A stretch of DNA of 64,000 bases from Motiliproteus sp965230735 (GCF_965230735.1 NZ_OZ246016.1:1736001-1800000), one strand, 5' to 3'. Positions 1 to 8,325 are shown, counted from the first letter of the stretch. A program made the numbers and translations. Notes: generated by a model from the sequence alone, not told the origin.

Positions 1-1
1 C

Positions 2-484
2 CAGCTCAGTCCTGATCAGCGGAAGCGGATGATGGCGCGGTTTGAGCGCGAGCTGGCAAAACGGCTCCGTGTCTACCAGCAGCAATCCCCGCAGCAGCGG
101 GTTGAGCACCGATATCAGCGGTACCAGAAGCGGCTTAAGTTCTGGATCGGATCGCTGACCCAGCAGCAGCAACTGGCATTGCGTCGGTTTACTGAAGCAC
201 TACCGCAAACCACCTTGGCCTGGTTGGATTACCGCAAGCTTTGGTTATCAGCCTTCGATCAAGCCTTGCAGCAGCGTGATTGGCAACAGTTAGAGCAATT
301 GTTGCTGCAGCCGCAACAGCTGAGGTCACCGGCTCTACAGCAGGCGCTCGATCAAAGCCGGCGGCAATGGGCCGACTTTCTGGCGCAACAGCTGAGGCAG
401 TTGCAAGCGTCGCAGCAGCAGGATCTGTTGGAGGAACTGGATCAGCTGATTGCCGATCTGGATGAACTTCAACGGCAGCGCTAG
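2..484 (+). CDS. DUF6279-like lipoprotein, C-terminal part (5' end outside window)
   Basis: The reading frame is open from the first bases of the window to a stop at 484, so this is the 3' end of a longer gene whose start lies upstream. The visible part is about 160 residues, very rich in Gln, Leu and Arg, and almost entirely predicted helix. That pattern fits the C-terminal half of the DUF6279 lipoproteins of gammaproteobacteria, whose function is unknown. The signal peptide and lipobox expected for that family would lie outside the window, so the assignment rests on composition and helical pattern only. An in-frame ATG at 29 is not the true start because the frame continues upstream without a stop. 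The next gene, on the minus strand, ends convergently 12 bases away. Confidence 0.6.
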   Translation, partial: QLSPDQRKRMMARFERELAKRLRVYQQQSPQQRVEHRYQRYQKRLKFWIGSLTQQQQLALRRFTEALPQTTLAWLDYRKLWLSAFDQALQQRDWQQLEQLLLQPQQLRSPALQQALDQSRRQWADFLAQQLRQLQASQQQDLLEELDQLIADLDELQRQR

Positions 485-496
485 CGGCTGGCCGAT

Positions 497-835
497 TTAG
501 CAGTCGTGCGGATTACTCTCATAGACATAGGCGCTCACCCGGCGGCCATCCTTCAGTCGGGCGCAGGTTAGTACCCGCCGATAGGCCTCCCCTTCAAAGG
601 CGTCCAGCCGGGGCCAGAATGCAGCCAGCGCCTTAGAGTGAAACACCTGCCCCGGGACCTCATCCGGCCCGTCATTCAGCACAATGGCGCTGTAACCCTT
701 GGCATAACCGCGGAGGAGGCGCTGCAACCTGCCATTGACGTTTGCCGGATGCCAGGATCCGGGCAGTTGGGCCAGCAGGTGCGCATTGGCCTGGCCCGGT
801 GCCAGGGAACCGTATACGAACAGGTACTCGCTCAT
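497..835 (-). CDS. gamma-glutamylcyclotransferase (AIG2/GGCT-like) family protein
   Basis: A 112-residue cytosolic protein with the signature of the GGCT/AIG2 fold: VYGSL at residues 7-11, which forms the substrate-binding loop, and the acid/base glutamate in the FEGE segment at residue 81, followed by the usual Tyr-Arg. Members release 5-oxoproline from gamma-glutamyl compounds, but many small bacterial members have no known substrate. I chose the ATG at 835 because it has an AGGG Shine-Dalgarno about 8 bases upstream. A TTG at 889 in the same frame would overlap the preceding acetyltransferase gene and has no such site. It follows the GNAT gene by 34 bases on the same strand and is probably co-transcribed with it. 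Confidence 0.8.
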   Translation of the reverse strand: MSEYLFVYGSLAPGQANAHLLAQLPGSWHPANVNGRLQRLLRGYAKGYSAIVLNDGPDEVPGQVFHSKALAAFWPRLDAFEGEAYRRVLTCARLKDGRRVSAYVYESNPHDC

Positions 836-869
836 CGGATTGCCCTGCGGCTTGTTGGCTTGAGCGTTT

Positions 870-1328
870 TCATTCCCCAAACTGCTCAAACACCTGTTGC
901 TGTTTGCTCGGTATCAACCCCTGGGCACGGTAAAAGCGGCGGGCTTCAGCGCGCTCGATTCGGCTACGTACCCGCACAGCGAGTTGCTGATCTGCGGCCC
1001 AGTGTTTGGCCTGCTGCACCAAGGCGCGTCCGACACCTTGGCGTCGAAAAGCCGGTTCCACGGCCAAACCGCCGATTTCAGCAAAGGCATCGCGAAGTGC
1101 GATAAAGGCGTGGAGCCAACCGACGACCATGCCATCCCGTTCACAGATCCAGACCTGATCGTTAGAACTGTTCAGCAGTGCCTGCAAACGTGATTCGGCC
1201 AGCGACTCGTCGTAGTCGGGATAACCCAACGAAGCGGCGATGTGTTTGATCGCCAGGGCGTCTTCTTGGGTGGCAGGACGAATCGAGCTCGGTTGTTGTT
1301 GCTGGAAAGGTTGAATGTCGGAAGCCAT
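870..1328 (-). CDS. GNAT-family N-acetyltransferase
   Basis: A 152-residue single-domain GNAT protein. The acetyl-CoA pyrophosphate loop (motif A, R/Q-x-x-G-x-G/A) is at residues 95-103 as RRQGVGRAL, after the typical strand IGGLAVEP. Motif B ends with FYRAQGL near residues 132-138, the usual Tyr-containing helix. The first 12 residues are a Gln-rich extension. The substrate cannot be told from sequence, since GNAT enzymes of this size acetylate amines ranging from antibiotics to amino acids. The gene lies upstream of the GGCT-like gene on the same strand, so the two may handle related amino compounds, but that is inference from position only. Confidence 0.85.
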   Translation of the reverse strand: MASDIQPFQQQQPSSIRPATQEDALAIKHIAASLGYPDYDESLAESRLQALLNSSNDQVWICERDGMVVGWLHAFIALRDAFAEIGGLAVEPAFRRQGVGRALVQQAKHWAADQQLAVRVRSRIERAEARRFYRAQGLIPSKQQQVFEQFGE

Positions 1329-1366
1329 GGACGCTTGTTACCGGGTGGTTGGCGTTGGGGGATTAA

Positions 1367-1393
1367 ACAGCTGTGCCAAGGTAGCACAGCTGT
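1367..1393 (-). terminator. Rho-independent terminator after the lipase gene
   Basis: A perfect 10-bp inverted repeat, ACAGCTGTGC with a 7-base loop, lies 9 bases beyond the lipase stop codon. On the minus strand it is followed by a short TTTAAT tract, and outer GGGAT/ATCCC bases extend the stem. It would end transcription of the lysozyme-lipase pair before the acetyltransferase gene. Confidence 0.7.
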
Positions 1394-1401
1394 CATCCCG
1401 T

Positions 1402-2235
1402 TCAGGACTGCAGGTCCCATTGTTTCACTGCGTCCAGGTATTCATCCATGTTGTGGTCTTCAACGGCATCGATCCCGTCTTCGAACAGTGCACTGAGCGC
1501 CCCGTCGAAGTAATCGACGAACTTGAACCAGAAACCGACCTCCGGGTGTATCTCCTTCTCCGCCGAGATATACAGGTAGCTGCCGATATGGCTGTAGCCC
1601 ATCAATCGAGCTGGAGCCCGGGTCACGATGTCATTGTTGTTGTGAAAGCGGAAATAGCGCGACTTGCACTCGTTGTTGAAGGTGCGGGCGGTACTGCGGG
1701 TCAGTACCCGTGGTTGGCCGAAGGTATAGACGCTGGTGAAGGGTTTGTCTTCGTGCACCAGTTTGGCGGCGGCCACCGTTGCCATGGCGCCGCCCAGGCT
1801 GTGGCCGGTCAGGAACAGTGGACGTTTACGTTGCTGCTGCAGGTCGAGGAATTTGTCGTTCAGGGGTTTCCAGACATCCTCGACCGAATTCCAAAAGCCG
1901 CGGTGGAACTCGCCGAACAGCTGCTGGGTGGCAAAGGCATTGATGTTGTCGAGCCAGTCCTTCAGCTCGTTGGTGCCCCGAAAGGCCATGCACAGGAACT
2001 CTTCATGCTCGATCAGTGCCGCCTGGGCACTGTTCCGGTCGACGCCGAACACACTGACAAATTTGCTGTCATCCTGTTTCAGGTTTTTCAGGATCTGGTC
2101 TTCATCCGGTATCTGGTTACCCGGGGATTTTTTCAGGTAGACCTCTTTCGACAGTCGTGCCATCCAATAGGCGTTGCCGTCATGCAATCCGGTGGTGTAA
2201 GGGGCTACTTTCTTGGTGACCTTGCCGTTGGCCAT
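1402..2235 (-). CDS. class 3 lipase (Lipase_3, alpha/beta hydrolase)
   Basis: A 277-residue alpha/beta hydrolase of the Lipase_3 family, which hydrolyse acylglycerols or phospholipids. The nucleophile elbow GHSLGGA is at residues 144-150 (Ser146). The oxyanion strand with FRGT is at 85-88, the catalytic Asp is probably Asp202 in NNNDIVTR, and the catalytic His is probably His261 near the C terminus. There is no signal peptide and no lipobox, so the protein is either cytosolic or exported by a signal-less route. The ATG at 2235 is preceded by AGGAG at a good distance. It lies 105 bases after a peptidoglycan-binding/lysozyme-like gene on the same strand, and a terminator follows. A lipase beside a muramidase, both without signal peptides, resembles pairs of secreted toxins, but no immunity or secretion gene is visible. 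Confidence 0.85.
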   Translation of the reverse strand: MANGKVTKKVAPYTTGLHDGNAYWMARLSKEVYLKKSPGNQIPDEDQILKNLKQDDSKFVSVFGVDRNSAQAALIEHEEFLCMAFRGTNELKDWLDNINAFATQQLFGEFHRGFWNSVEDVWKPLNDKFLDLQQQRKRPLFLTGHSLGGAMATVAAAKLVHEDKPFTSVYTFGQPRVLTRSTARTFNNECKSRYFRFHNNNDIVTRAPARLMGYSHIGSYLYISAEKEIHPEVGFWFKFVDYFDGALSALFEDGIDAVEDHNMDEYLDAVKQWDLQS

Positions 2236-2340
2236 GGTGATCTCCTGGTTCAGTCCTGTCCGACTTACGCCACGGCTTTAACACGACGACCGTAGACCAG
2301 CAGGTGGTTTGCGAATACGTTGATCTTGCTTGGTAAAGCC

Positions 2341-3201
2341 TTACCACTGGGATAACCCTTTGCGCCAAAGGTTGGCTTCTGACTGGCGTCGCTTGGCCAG
2401 TCCCGATCGGACGCCCCAGAGTCGTTTCATCGAGACGATCTCGTCTTCGACATCGTTCAAAATCATCTTCCGCTTAGGCTTGTTGATCTCCGCTGAGCTG
2501 GCCTGCTGCAGAATATCCCGGATCGCCCGCATCTCACTGCGTCGCGATCCGGACAGGCTATTCCCCCGATTGAAGACGATACTGACCAGCACCGAGCGGC
2601 AGAGATCGGGAAGGCTGTCGAGTGAGGGATAGATCGAGGCGGTACTCTCGTAATAGGCGGGCAGAATTTTTCGAACGAAGACCGGCCAGGCCGCTTTGAA
2701 TGGCACTTCGACCCCCATCCGTTTGAGCTCGGTGACCCGCTTCTGGGTGCCTTTTTTACCGATATCTTTGGCTAGCTCATCCATCATCGGTGCCGGTAGA
2801 TGGTCTCCCCAAAGCTCACGGAAATTTTCTTCGGAATTAAAGCGCAGATCGTAGCCGACCCCGATGGTGACGCCGCTGGCAACGCCCGGATAGTGAGGCC
2901 AGCGGGTGACCTGGTGGTAGTACCTCAGGCCGCCGGTCTCCTCCAGTGCGATAAAGGCGATGCCATTGGTGGATAGCTGCGGATAGGGATTGGACTGGGC
3001 CTCCAGCCATTGCCACAGCGTCTCGTCGGCGGTTCCGGTCGCAGGCATGGCGGCGACATCCTGGGCATAGCGTACCCCTCGTTCGGTGCCGCTGCCGAAA
3101 TCACCGTCGGCGATCAGCATCGCGCCGACGCGATTGAGCAGGGTCTGCAAAATAACAACATCTTGCCCTCGATCCCCGCGATTCAGCTCTTGGTAGGCCA
3201 T
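2341..3201 (-). CDS. peptidoglycan-binding plus lysozyme-like (pesticin/T4-lysozyme fold) protein
   Basis: A 286-residue two-domain protein. Residues 5-65 form a PG_binding_1 domain (repeated LQ-x-x-L and D-G-x-F-G pattern). Residues 80-280 resemble the pesticin/phage-lysozyme fold: a Glu pair (87-88) in ALEETGG, followed about 25 residues later by GVTIGVGYD, which matches the catalytic Glu...Thr-Ile-Gly-x-Gly arrangement of T4-type muramidases. The predicted activity is cleavage of the glycan strands of murein. No signal peptide or transmembrane segment is present, which is odd for a wall hydrolase and suggests release by lysis or injection by a secretion machine. The ATG at 3201 has a strong GGGAGGAA site. 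It is upstream of the lipase gene in the same direction. The fold assignment is good, the biological role is open. Confidence 0.7.
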   Translation of the reverse strand: MAYQELNRGDRGQDVVILQTLLNRVGAMLIADGDFGSGTERGVRYAQDVAAMPATGTADETLWQWLEAQSNPYPQLSTNGIAFIALEETGGLRYYHQVTRWPHYPGVASGVTIGVGYDLRFNSEENFRELWGDHLPAPMMDELAKDIGKKGTQKRVTELKRMGVEVPFKAAWPVFVRKILPAYYESTASIYPSLDSLPDLCRSVLVSIVFNRGNSLSGSRRSEMRAIRDILQQASSAEINKPKRKMILNDVEDEIVSMKRLWGVRSGLAKRRQSEANLWRKGLSQW

Positions 3202-3380
3202 GGGTTCCTCCCGATTGGGTGTGGTGGACTGACCTTGTAACTCTCGCTAAAACTGCGGATCTTGAACTGGTAGCGTACTTCTCAAGGGATGGGTTTGATG
3301 GAACACGTTGCTGTTGCAGGCAAGTATAGACAACAGGACCAGCCTGCAAGTTATTGCTTCCAGATGGATTTTATCGGTAG

Positions 3381-3409
3381 ACAAAAACGGAGCCGTTGTG
3401 GCTCCGTTT
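3381..3409 (-). terminator. Rho-independent terminator of the Mo/W operon
   Basis: A 9-bp stem AACGGAGCC with a 5-base loop, followed on the minus strand by TTTGT, lies 20 bases past the moeA stop. It marks the end of the tupABC-mobA-mobB-moeA transcription unit. Confidence 0.85.
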
Positions 3410-3428
3410 CGGGTGAAGGGCGTTGCGG

Positions 3429-4715
3429 TTATAACAGGCCGTCGAATGGCTGCACCCGGACCCAGTCGCCGGCAGCCACCGGCCCCTGCTGATCCGGGAG
3501 TACGATCAGGCAGTTGGCCTGGCTCATGGAGGTGAGAATACCGGAGCCCTGCTGGCCGCTGCTGCGCACCTCCGGCAGACCGTCGGCCCCGTGGCTGATG
3601 ATGCCGCGGACATATTCGGTCCGGCCGGGACGTTTTCTGATCGATCCGCTGCAGCGGATCTGAGTTTCGACGGGTAGCCAGTGGCTCTCGCCGCCGAGCT
3701 TTCGCAGCGCCGGTTTGACGAACTGCAGGAACGATACCATCACCGCCACCGGGTTACCGGGTAAGCCAAAGAACAGCGCCTCGCCGACATGCCCGAAAGC
3801 CAGAGGCCGTCCCGGCTTCATCGCCAGGCGCCAGAAACCGACCTGGCCCAGTCGATCCAGGCAGTCTTTGACGAAGTCCGCCTCGCCCAACGACACGCCG
3901 CCGGAGCTGAGCACCACGTCGGCCTGCTCACTGGCCTGCCTGAAAGCGGCTTCGATCGCGTCGGGGCGATCGGCGATCACGCCCAGATCGATCACCTCGA
4001 TTCCCATCCCCGCCAGCATTGCGGTGACGGTATAGCGGTTGGAATCGTAGATCTGGCCCGCCTCCAGCGGCTGGCCCAGGCTGCGGATCTCATCACCGGT
4101 GGAGAAATAGGCCACCCGAGGTTTGCGTGCAACGCAGACCTCGGCCTGGCCCAGTGAGGCGATCATCCCTAACTCGGCGGCGCCGAGACGGGTGCCTGCC
4201 GCGATGGCCGGTGCACCCACGGCCAGATCTTCACCGGCCAAACGGCGGTTTTGGCCGGTTTTGGCCCCGGCGGGAAAGGTGACGAACTCCTGCTGTGGCG
4301 TTTTTTCGCAACGACACAGCTCCTTGATCACCACCGTATCGAGGGCGTCGGGGACCTGGGCGCCGGTCATGATCTTGACGCACTGACCGGGTTGCAGTTC
4401 ACCGCTGAACGGATGGCCCGCCAGGACGCTGCCGACCACTTCCAGCCGGGTATCGCCTTCGGGCTGGATATCGGCGCTACGCACCGCATAGCCGTCCATC
4501 GCCGAGTTGTTGTAGGCGGGGACGTTGATCGGGGAGATCACCGGCTTGGCCAGCACCCGGCCGAGGGCGTGACGCAGATCCAACTGCTGGGTTTGGGGTA
4601 AGGCGTTGATAGCTTCAAGAATCTGTTGGCGACCCTGTTCGACCGGTAGCAGATTACTGGCCGGTCCACCGCAGCACTGATGTTGTTCTTCGTTGGCGCG
4701 TTCATTGCTGTTCAT
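3429..4715 (-). CDS. moeA: molybdopterin molybdotransferase MoeA
   Basis: A 428-residue MoeA, the usual family length. The enzyme inserts molybdate (or tungstate) into adenylylated molybdopterin to make Moco. Visible landmarks are the N-terminal substrate-binding segment around residues 66-77 (NVPAYNNSAMDGYA), the MoCF_biosynth domain with FSTGDE, VLSSGGVSLGEADF and the GLPGNP motif, and a C-terminal MoeA_C domain. The first 20 residues carry a CCGG pair that is not usual for the family. The ATG at 4715 overlaps the mobB stop in an ATGA arrangement, so the two are translationally coupled. This gene ends the operon and is followed by a terminator. The association with a Tup transporter suggests that the metal supplied may be tungsten as well as molybdenum. 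Confidence 0.97.
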   Translation of the reverse strand: MNSNERANEEQHQCCGGPASNLLPVEQGRQQILEAINALPQTQQLDLRHALGRVLAKPVISPINVPAYNNSAMDGYAVRSADIQPEGDTRLEVVGSVLAGHPFSGELQPGQCVKIMTGAQVPDALDTVVIKELCRCEKTPQQEFVTFPAGAKTGQNRRLAGEDLAVGAPAIAAGTRLGAAELGMIASLGQAEVCVARKPRVAYFSTGDEIRSLGQPLEAGQIYDSNRYTVTAMLAGMGIEVIDLGVIADRPDAIEAAFRQASEQADVVLSSGGVSLGEADFVKDCLDRLGQVGFWRLAMKPGRPLAFGHVGEALFFGLPGNPVAVMVSFLQFVKPALRKLGGESHWLPVETQIRCSGSIRKRPGRTEYVRGIISHGADGLPEVRSSGQQGSGILTSMSQANCLIVLPDQQGPVAAGDWVRVQPFDGLL

Positions 4716-5278
4716 GAACCCTGGCTCCGCTGAATCGGTTGTCCGGATTCCAACGCGCAGTAGTCGACGATGAAATCGGCCAGCGTGGCGGGATCATTGA
4801 TATCCAGGGTAGGCAGCGTGGTCGGTTGAGCCAGTTCGCCGTCGTGGGCGATGGCGATGATATTCGGGTCGTTCGGAAACAGCAGCGGGTTGTTGGTGCT
4901 GGGGCGGTGCAGTTCGATCTTCGGGAACGGCAGCATCTTGAAGCCTTCCACCAGGATCAGCTCATGGCGACTGTGGTCCAGCTGTTTGATCAGGTAGTTC
5001 AGATCCGGGTCATCCTGCTCTTCGGGGGTCTCGGTCATCAGGGCCCAGCGATGGCGCGAGCCGATCAATACCTGACCGGCACCGGCTTTACGCAGCTCGT
5101 AGCTGTCCTTACCGGGGGTGTCGACATCGAAGCGATGGTGGGCGTGTTTGATCATGCCGATGCGGATGCCGCGCTGATTCAGCAGCGGAATCAGCTGCTT
5201 GAGCAGGGTGGTCTTACCGGTACCGCTAAAGGCGGCGAAACCGATCAGCGGAAGCGGGGATTCGATGCTGGCGGTCAT
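4712..5278 (-). CDS. mobB: molybdopterin-guanine dinucleotide biosynthesis protein MobB
   Basis: A 188-residue P-loop protein. The Walker A motif AFSGTGKTTL is at residues 16-25, and the family segment GMIKHAHHRFDVDTPGKDSYELR follows at about 42-64, with the LVEGFK motif near 109-114. MobB binds GTP and helps MobA to build the bis-MGD form of the cofactor used by DMSO-reductase-family enzymes. It overlaps mobA by four bases at its start and moeA by four bases at its end, so all three are expected to be made together. A few C-terminal residues are charged and not conserved. Confidence 0.95.
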   Translation of the reverse strand: MTASIESPLPLIGFAAFSGTGKTTLLKQLIPLLNQRGIRIGMIKHAHHRFDVDTPGKDSYELRKAGAGQVLIGSRHRWALMTETPEEQDDPDLNYLIKQLDHSRHELILVEGFKMLPFPKIELHRPSTNNPLLFPNDPNIIAIAHDGELAQPTTLPTLDINDPATLADFIVDYCALESGQPIQRSQGS

Positions 5279-5949
5279 ACGACTTGATTCTCCAACAGCT
5301 GCTTTTCCGTAAGCGTATTGATGTTTAAAAAGGCCTCGGGCTGGTCTGAAAAGTCGACCCGTTGGTGATGGTGTTTAGCATACCAGCGATCGATCTTGCG
5401 CTCGCCCTGCTCAAGATAGGCCAGCAGGCTCGGCAGTAAACGCCGTTGAAGCAATGCCACCACCGGTTGCAGCCGTTTACCGTCGTGGGCGACGACAATC
5501 TCTGCCTGTTCCCGTTCGGCCTTCTGTCGCAACCGCTCGACCAGATCGGCCGGTAGAAACGGGGTGTCGCAGGGGGCGATCAGCATCCATTCGGTTGGGC
5601 AATGCTGTAGTCCCGCTGCGATTCCGGCCAGCGGTCCTTGGAAGTCCTGCAGATTATCGCCGACCACAGCAAAAGCGGCACCGGTAGTCGTTTCGGTATC
5701 GGATTCGCGCAGGTTTCGGGTCTGGGGCTTTCGCAGATCCTGGGCCAGGGCAGCGTAGGCGCTCTGGTTGCGGTTGGCATTGATGCGGATCAGCTCCAGC
5801 TGCGGTTTGAGGGACTCGATGACGTGGCAGATCATCGGTTGGCCATGGAGGGAGACCAATCCTTTGTCGCAACCGTCCATCCGTTGGGCTCTTCCGCCAG
5901 CTAAAATCAGCGCACTGATCTGGTTTGAGGGTATCTGAGTGCTGGTCAT
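5275..5949 (-). CDS. mobA: molybdenum cofactor guanylyltransferase MobA
   Basis: A 224-residue nucleotidyltransferase that transfers GMP from GTP to molybdopterin, forming MGD. The signature L-A-G-G-R-A-x-R-M is at residues 16-24 followed by D-K at 28-29. The metal-binding segment IAPCDTPFLP is near the middle. Between them lies an unusually long loop, rich in Thr, Arg and Glu (about residues 72-92), that is not part of the core fold. The ATG at 5949 is preceded by GGAGG about 8 bases upstream, inside the end of tupC, and lies 2 bases after its stop codon. The MGD form of the cofactor implies that the cell has DMSO-reductase-type enzymes, although none is in the window. Confidence 0.95.
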   Translation of the reverse strand: MTSTQIPSNQISALILAGGRAQRMDGCDKGLVSLHGQPMICHVIESLKPQLELIRINANRNQSAYAALAQDLRKPQTRNLRESDTETTTGAAFAVVGDNLQDFQGPLAGIAAGLQHCPTEWMLIAPCDTPFLPADLVERLRQKAEREQAEIVVAHDGKRLQPVVALLQRRLLPSLLAYLEQGERKIDRWYAKHHHQRVDFSDQPEAFLNINTLTEKQLLENQVV

Positions 5950-5951
5950 CG

Positions 5952-6695
5952 TCAGGCCTCCGTCAGTTGCATCAGGGGAACGGGGTTGTCGAAATGAGCC
6001 GACTGTTGAAGCGTGCTGTCGCTAGCCGCAGCGGTCGAGCGTTCATGCAGCACCCCGTCTTCAAGGTGGAGCTGGCGGCGGATCAGTCGCTTGTCGACCT
6101 TTAGCTCATGGCTGCAAAGCACCACCGCGACACCGTCATTGATCAGTCGCCGAATCAGAAACAGGGTCTGCTCGCGGGCTTCGGCATCCATATTGGCGGT
6201 CGGCTCATCCAGCAGCAGTAGTTCGGGTTCCATTACCCAGGCCCGGGCCAGGGCGATGCGCTGCTTCTCGCCGCCGGACAGGGTCTTGGCGCGACGCTCG
6301 CGTAGATGACTCAGGCCGGACCAGTCCAGCGCCCGGTCGATCGCCCGCTGTCGTTGTGAGGAGGAGAGATGTTTGAGGCCATAACCGATGTTGTTGGCGA
6401 CCGTGGTATCGAACAGATAGGGATGCTGGTGGAGGTAGATCACCTTGCCCCCCAGCTGGCGGTGGCGACGTTGGGTCAGCGGGGTGCCGCAGTAGCGTAA
6501 CCGACCGCCGTGCTGGGGCTCGAGCCCCGCCAGCACTTTGAGCAGGGTGCTTTTCCCGGCACCGTTACGGCCGGTCAGCAGGGTGGCTTCGCCACGGTGT
6601 AGATCCAGCGCGTCGATATGAAACAGTGCCCGCTCACCGTACGATTTGCTGAGCTGGCGGGCATCCAGTAATGGGGTGGAAGCGTTGCCGTGCAT
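5952..6695 (-). CDS. tupC: tungstate ABC transporter ATP-binding protein TupC
   Basis: A 247-residue ABC ATPase. From the chosen start, Walker A GRNGAGKST is at residues 42-50, the Q-loop Gln at 90, the signature LSGGEKQR at 139-146, Walker B LLLLDEP at 159-165, and the H-loop His in CSHE. All catalytic residues are present. I place the start at the ATG at 6695, which has a strong AGGAG site 8 bases upstream. A GTG at 6800 in the same frame would overlap tupB by 26 bases and add a non-conserved tail. It lies downstream of tupB and tupA and just upstream of mobA, tying oxyanion import directly to cofactor assembly. Tungstate rather than molybdate specificity is inferred from the type of TupA and TupB. 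Confidence 0.92.
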   Translation of the reverse strand: MHGNASTPLLDARQLSKSYGERALFHIDALDLHRGEATLLTGRNGAGKSTLLKVLAGLEPQHGGRLRYCGTPLTQRRHRQLGGKVIYLHQHPYLFDTTVANNIGYGLKHLSSSQRQRAIDRALDWSGLSHLRERRAKTLSGGEKQRIALARAWVMEPELLLLDEPTANMDAEAREQTLFLIRRLINDGVAVVLCSHELKVDKRLIRRQLHLEDGVLHERSTAAASDSTLQQSAHFDNPVPLMQLTEA

Positions 6696-6774
6696 CAGGT
6701 GCTCCTGTTGGGCCTTCGCGACCCATTCATCGAGCCCATCGGCTCGGTGGTGATTGTTAGACTCGGAATTCGGG

Positions 6775-7482
6775 TTAGCATTCGGCGCGACCCTCGACAC
6801 GTCGGTGCAGGTAGGCGATGCAGATGTTCAGTCCCAGCGCCAGCAACAACAGCACCAGCCCCAGTGCGATCCCCTGGGCAAACTCACCCTTGCTGGTTTC
6901 CAGCGCGATCGCGGTGGGGATATTGCGGGTGTGGTTGAGGATGTTGCCACCGACCATCATCGAACAACCCACCTCGGAGATGATTCGCCCATAGGCGGCG
7001 ATACAGGCAGCCGCCAAGCCATAGCGCAGCTCCAGGATCAGGGTGCCGAAGGCCCGTAGTGGGGAGGCTCCGAGGGTGCGGGCGGTCTCCCAGGCGCTGC
7101 GATCGGCGCCCTTGAAACAGGCCAGACTCATCGCCACCAGCACCGGAAAGGCCAGCGCGATCTGGCCCAGCGCCATCGCCGTGTCGGTAAACAGCAAGCG
7201 CAGGTCGCCGAAGGGACCGCTGCGTGACAGCAGCAGGTAGAGCAGCAGTCCGACTACCACGGTGGGAACACTCAACAGGCTGTTAAACAGCGAGATCAGC
7301 GCCCAGCGTCCGGGGAAGCGCAGCAGGGTCAGGGCGCAGCCGACCACAAACGCCACCGGCGTGGCGATCAGGATCGCTTTCAGCGTGGTGCTGAAGGACA
7401 CGGCGATGATCGACCAGAGCTTGGCGTCACCGCTGAGGAGCAGTGAGATCGCTTCCAGCGTGGTGGCGGTCAGACTTTGCAT
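6775..7482 (-). CDS. tupB: tungstate ABC transporter permease TupB
   Basis: A 235-residue inner-membrane permease with about five or six hydrophobic helices. It contains the binding-protein-dependent transport signature: an ETARTLGAS segment near the middle, which is the coupling helix contacting the ATPase, followed by the conserved GRIISEVGCSMMVGGNI stretch typical of TupB/WtpB-like permeases. The gene starts 9 bases after the tupA stop. Translation probably depends on tupA, as the ribosome-binding site is weak. Together with TupA and TupC it forms a high-affinity oxyanion importer. Confidence 0.93.
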   Translation of the reverse strand: MQSLTATTLEAISLLLSGDAKLWSIIAVSFSTTLKAILIATPVAFVVGCALTLLRFPGRWALISLFNSLLSVPTVVVGLLLYLLLSRSGPFGDLRLLFTDTAMALGQIALAFPVLVAMSLACFKGADRSAWETARTLGASPLRAFGTLILELRYGLAAACIAAYGRIISEVGCSMMVGGNILNHTRNIPTAIALETSKGEFAQGIALGLVLLLLALGLNICIAYLHRRVEGRAEC

Positions 7483-7491
7483 ACGAGTGGC

Positions 7492-8325
7492 TTAGTGGCT
7501 GGCAACCGGGGTGACGGCCGACGGTACGAACAAGGGTTCACCGTTGATGCGAAAGTCGGCGATCTGTTGCTGGGTCTGCTCGGACACAAGCCATTGGCGG
7601 AAGGCTTCGGCGCCCTGGTGATTCAGGTCCGCATAACGTTGCGGATTGATCTTCATAACGCTGTAGGGGTTGAACAGGCGCTGATCCCCTTCGACCAAGA
7701 GTCCCAGCTGCAATTTGCCCTGGTAGGCCAGCCAGGTGCCTCGGTCGGTGAGGGTGTAACCGCCGACCTCATCGGCGATCTGAAGTACCTTGCCCATGCC
7801 TTGACCGGCTTCCCGGTACCAGTCGCCCGACGGGCTGACATGGGCCTGCTGCCAGAGCGATTTTTCTTTCTTGTGGGTGCCTGAGTCGTCACCGCGAGAG
7901 ACAAACAGGGCCCCGGATTCGGCGACGCGTTGCAGAGCCTGGGCGACGTTCGTTTGACCGGCAATGGCGGCGGGGTCATGGGCGGGGCCGACGATCACGA
8001 AGTCGTTATACATCACCCCGGTGCGATCAACGCCATGGCCTTGCTCGATGAATTGTTGCTCGGCTGATGGAGCATGAACCAGCAGCACATCGGTGTCGCC
8101 GTCACGTCCCATGCGAAGTGCGGCACCGGTGCCGACCGCTATCACGTGGACTTCGGTGCCGGTGGCTTGTTCGAACTGGGGCAGAATCGCATCGAGCAGG
8201 CCGGAGTTGTAAGTACTGGTGGTGGTGGCCAGTTTCAGGGTCTCGGCCTGCAGGCTGGTACTGCCCAGTACCAGCAGGCACAGGGAGATCAGTGAGGCCA
8301 GTTTACGGCTCAGCAGGGTGGGCAT
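7492..8325 (-). CDS. tupA: tungstate-binding periplasmic protein TupA
   Basis: A 277-residue secreted solute-binding protein. Residues 1-27 are a signal peptide ending in LQA. The mature protein begins with LKLATTTSTYNSGLLD, which is the oxyanion-binding signature of TupA proteins (T-T-T-S-x-x-x-S-G-L). Further binding-site segments are VGTGAALRMGRDGDTDVLLVHA and the SRGDDSGTHKKE loop. TupA-type proteins bind tungstate far more tightly than molybdate; I infer the specificity from this family match. The ATG at 8325 has a GAGGAA site. It is first in the operon tupA-tupB-tupC-mobA-mobB-moeA, and a long non-coding region lies upstream. Confidence 0.94.
   Translation of the reverse strand: MPTLLSRKLASLISLCLLVLGSTSLQAETLKLATTTSTYNSGLLDAILPQFEQATGTEVHVIAVGTGAALRMGRDGDTDVLLVHAPSAEQQFIEQGHGVDRTGVMYNDFVIVGPAHDPAAIAGQTNVAQALQRVAESGALFVSRGDDSGTHKKEKSLWQQAHVSPSGDWYREAGQGMGKVLQIADEVGGYTLTDRGTWLAYQGKLQLGLLVEGDQRLFNPYSVMKINPQRYADLNHQGAEAFRQWLVSEQTQQQIADFRINGEPLFVPSAVTPVASH

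Noticed and set aside
1315..2295. A 326-residue open frame on the plus strand across the lipase gene
   Set aside because: It lies antisense to a gene with full catalytic motifs and has no family features or ribosome-binding site; long antisense frames are common at this GC content.
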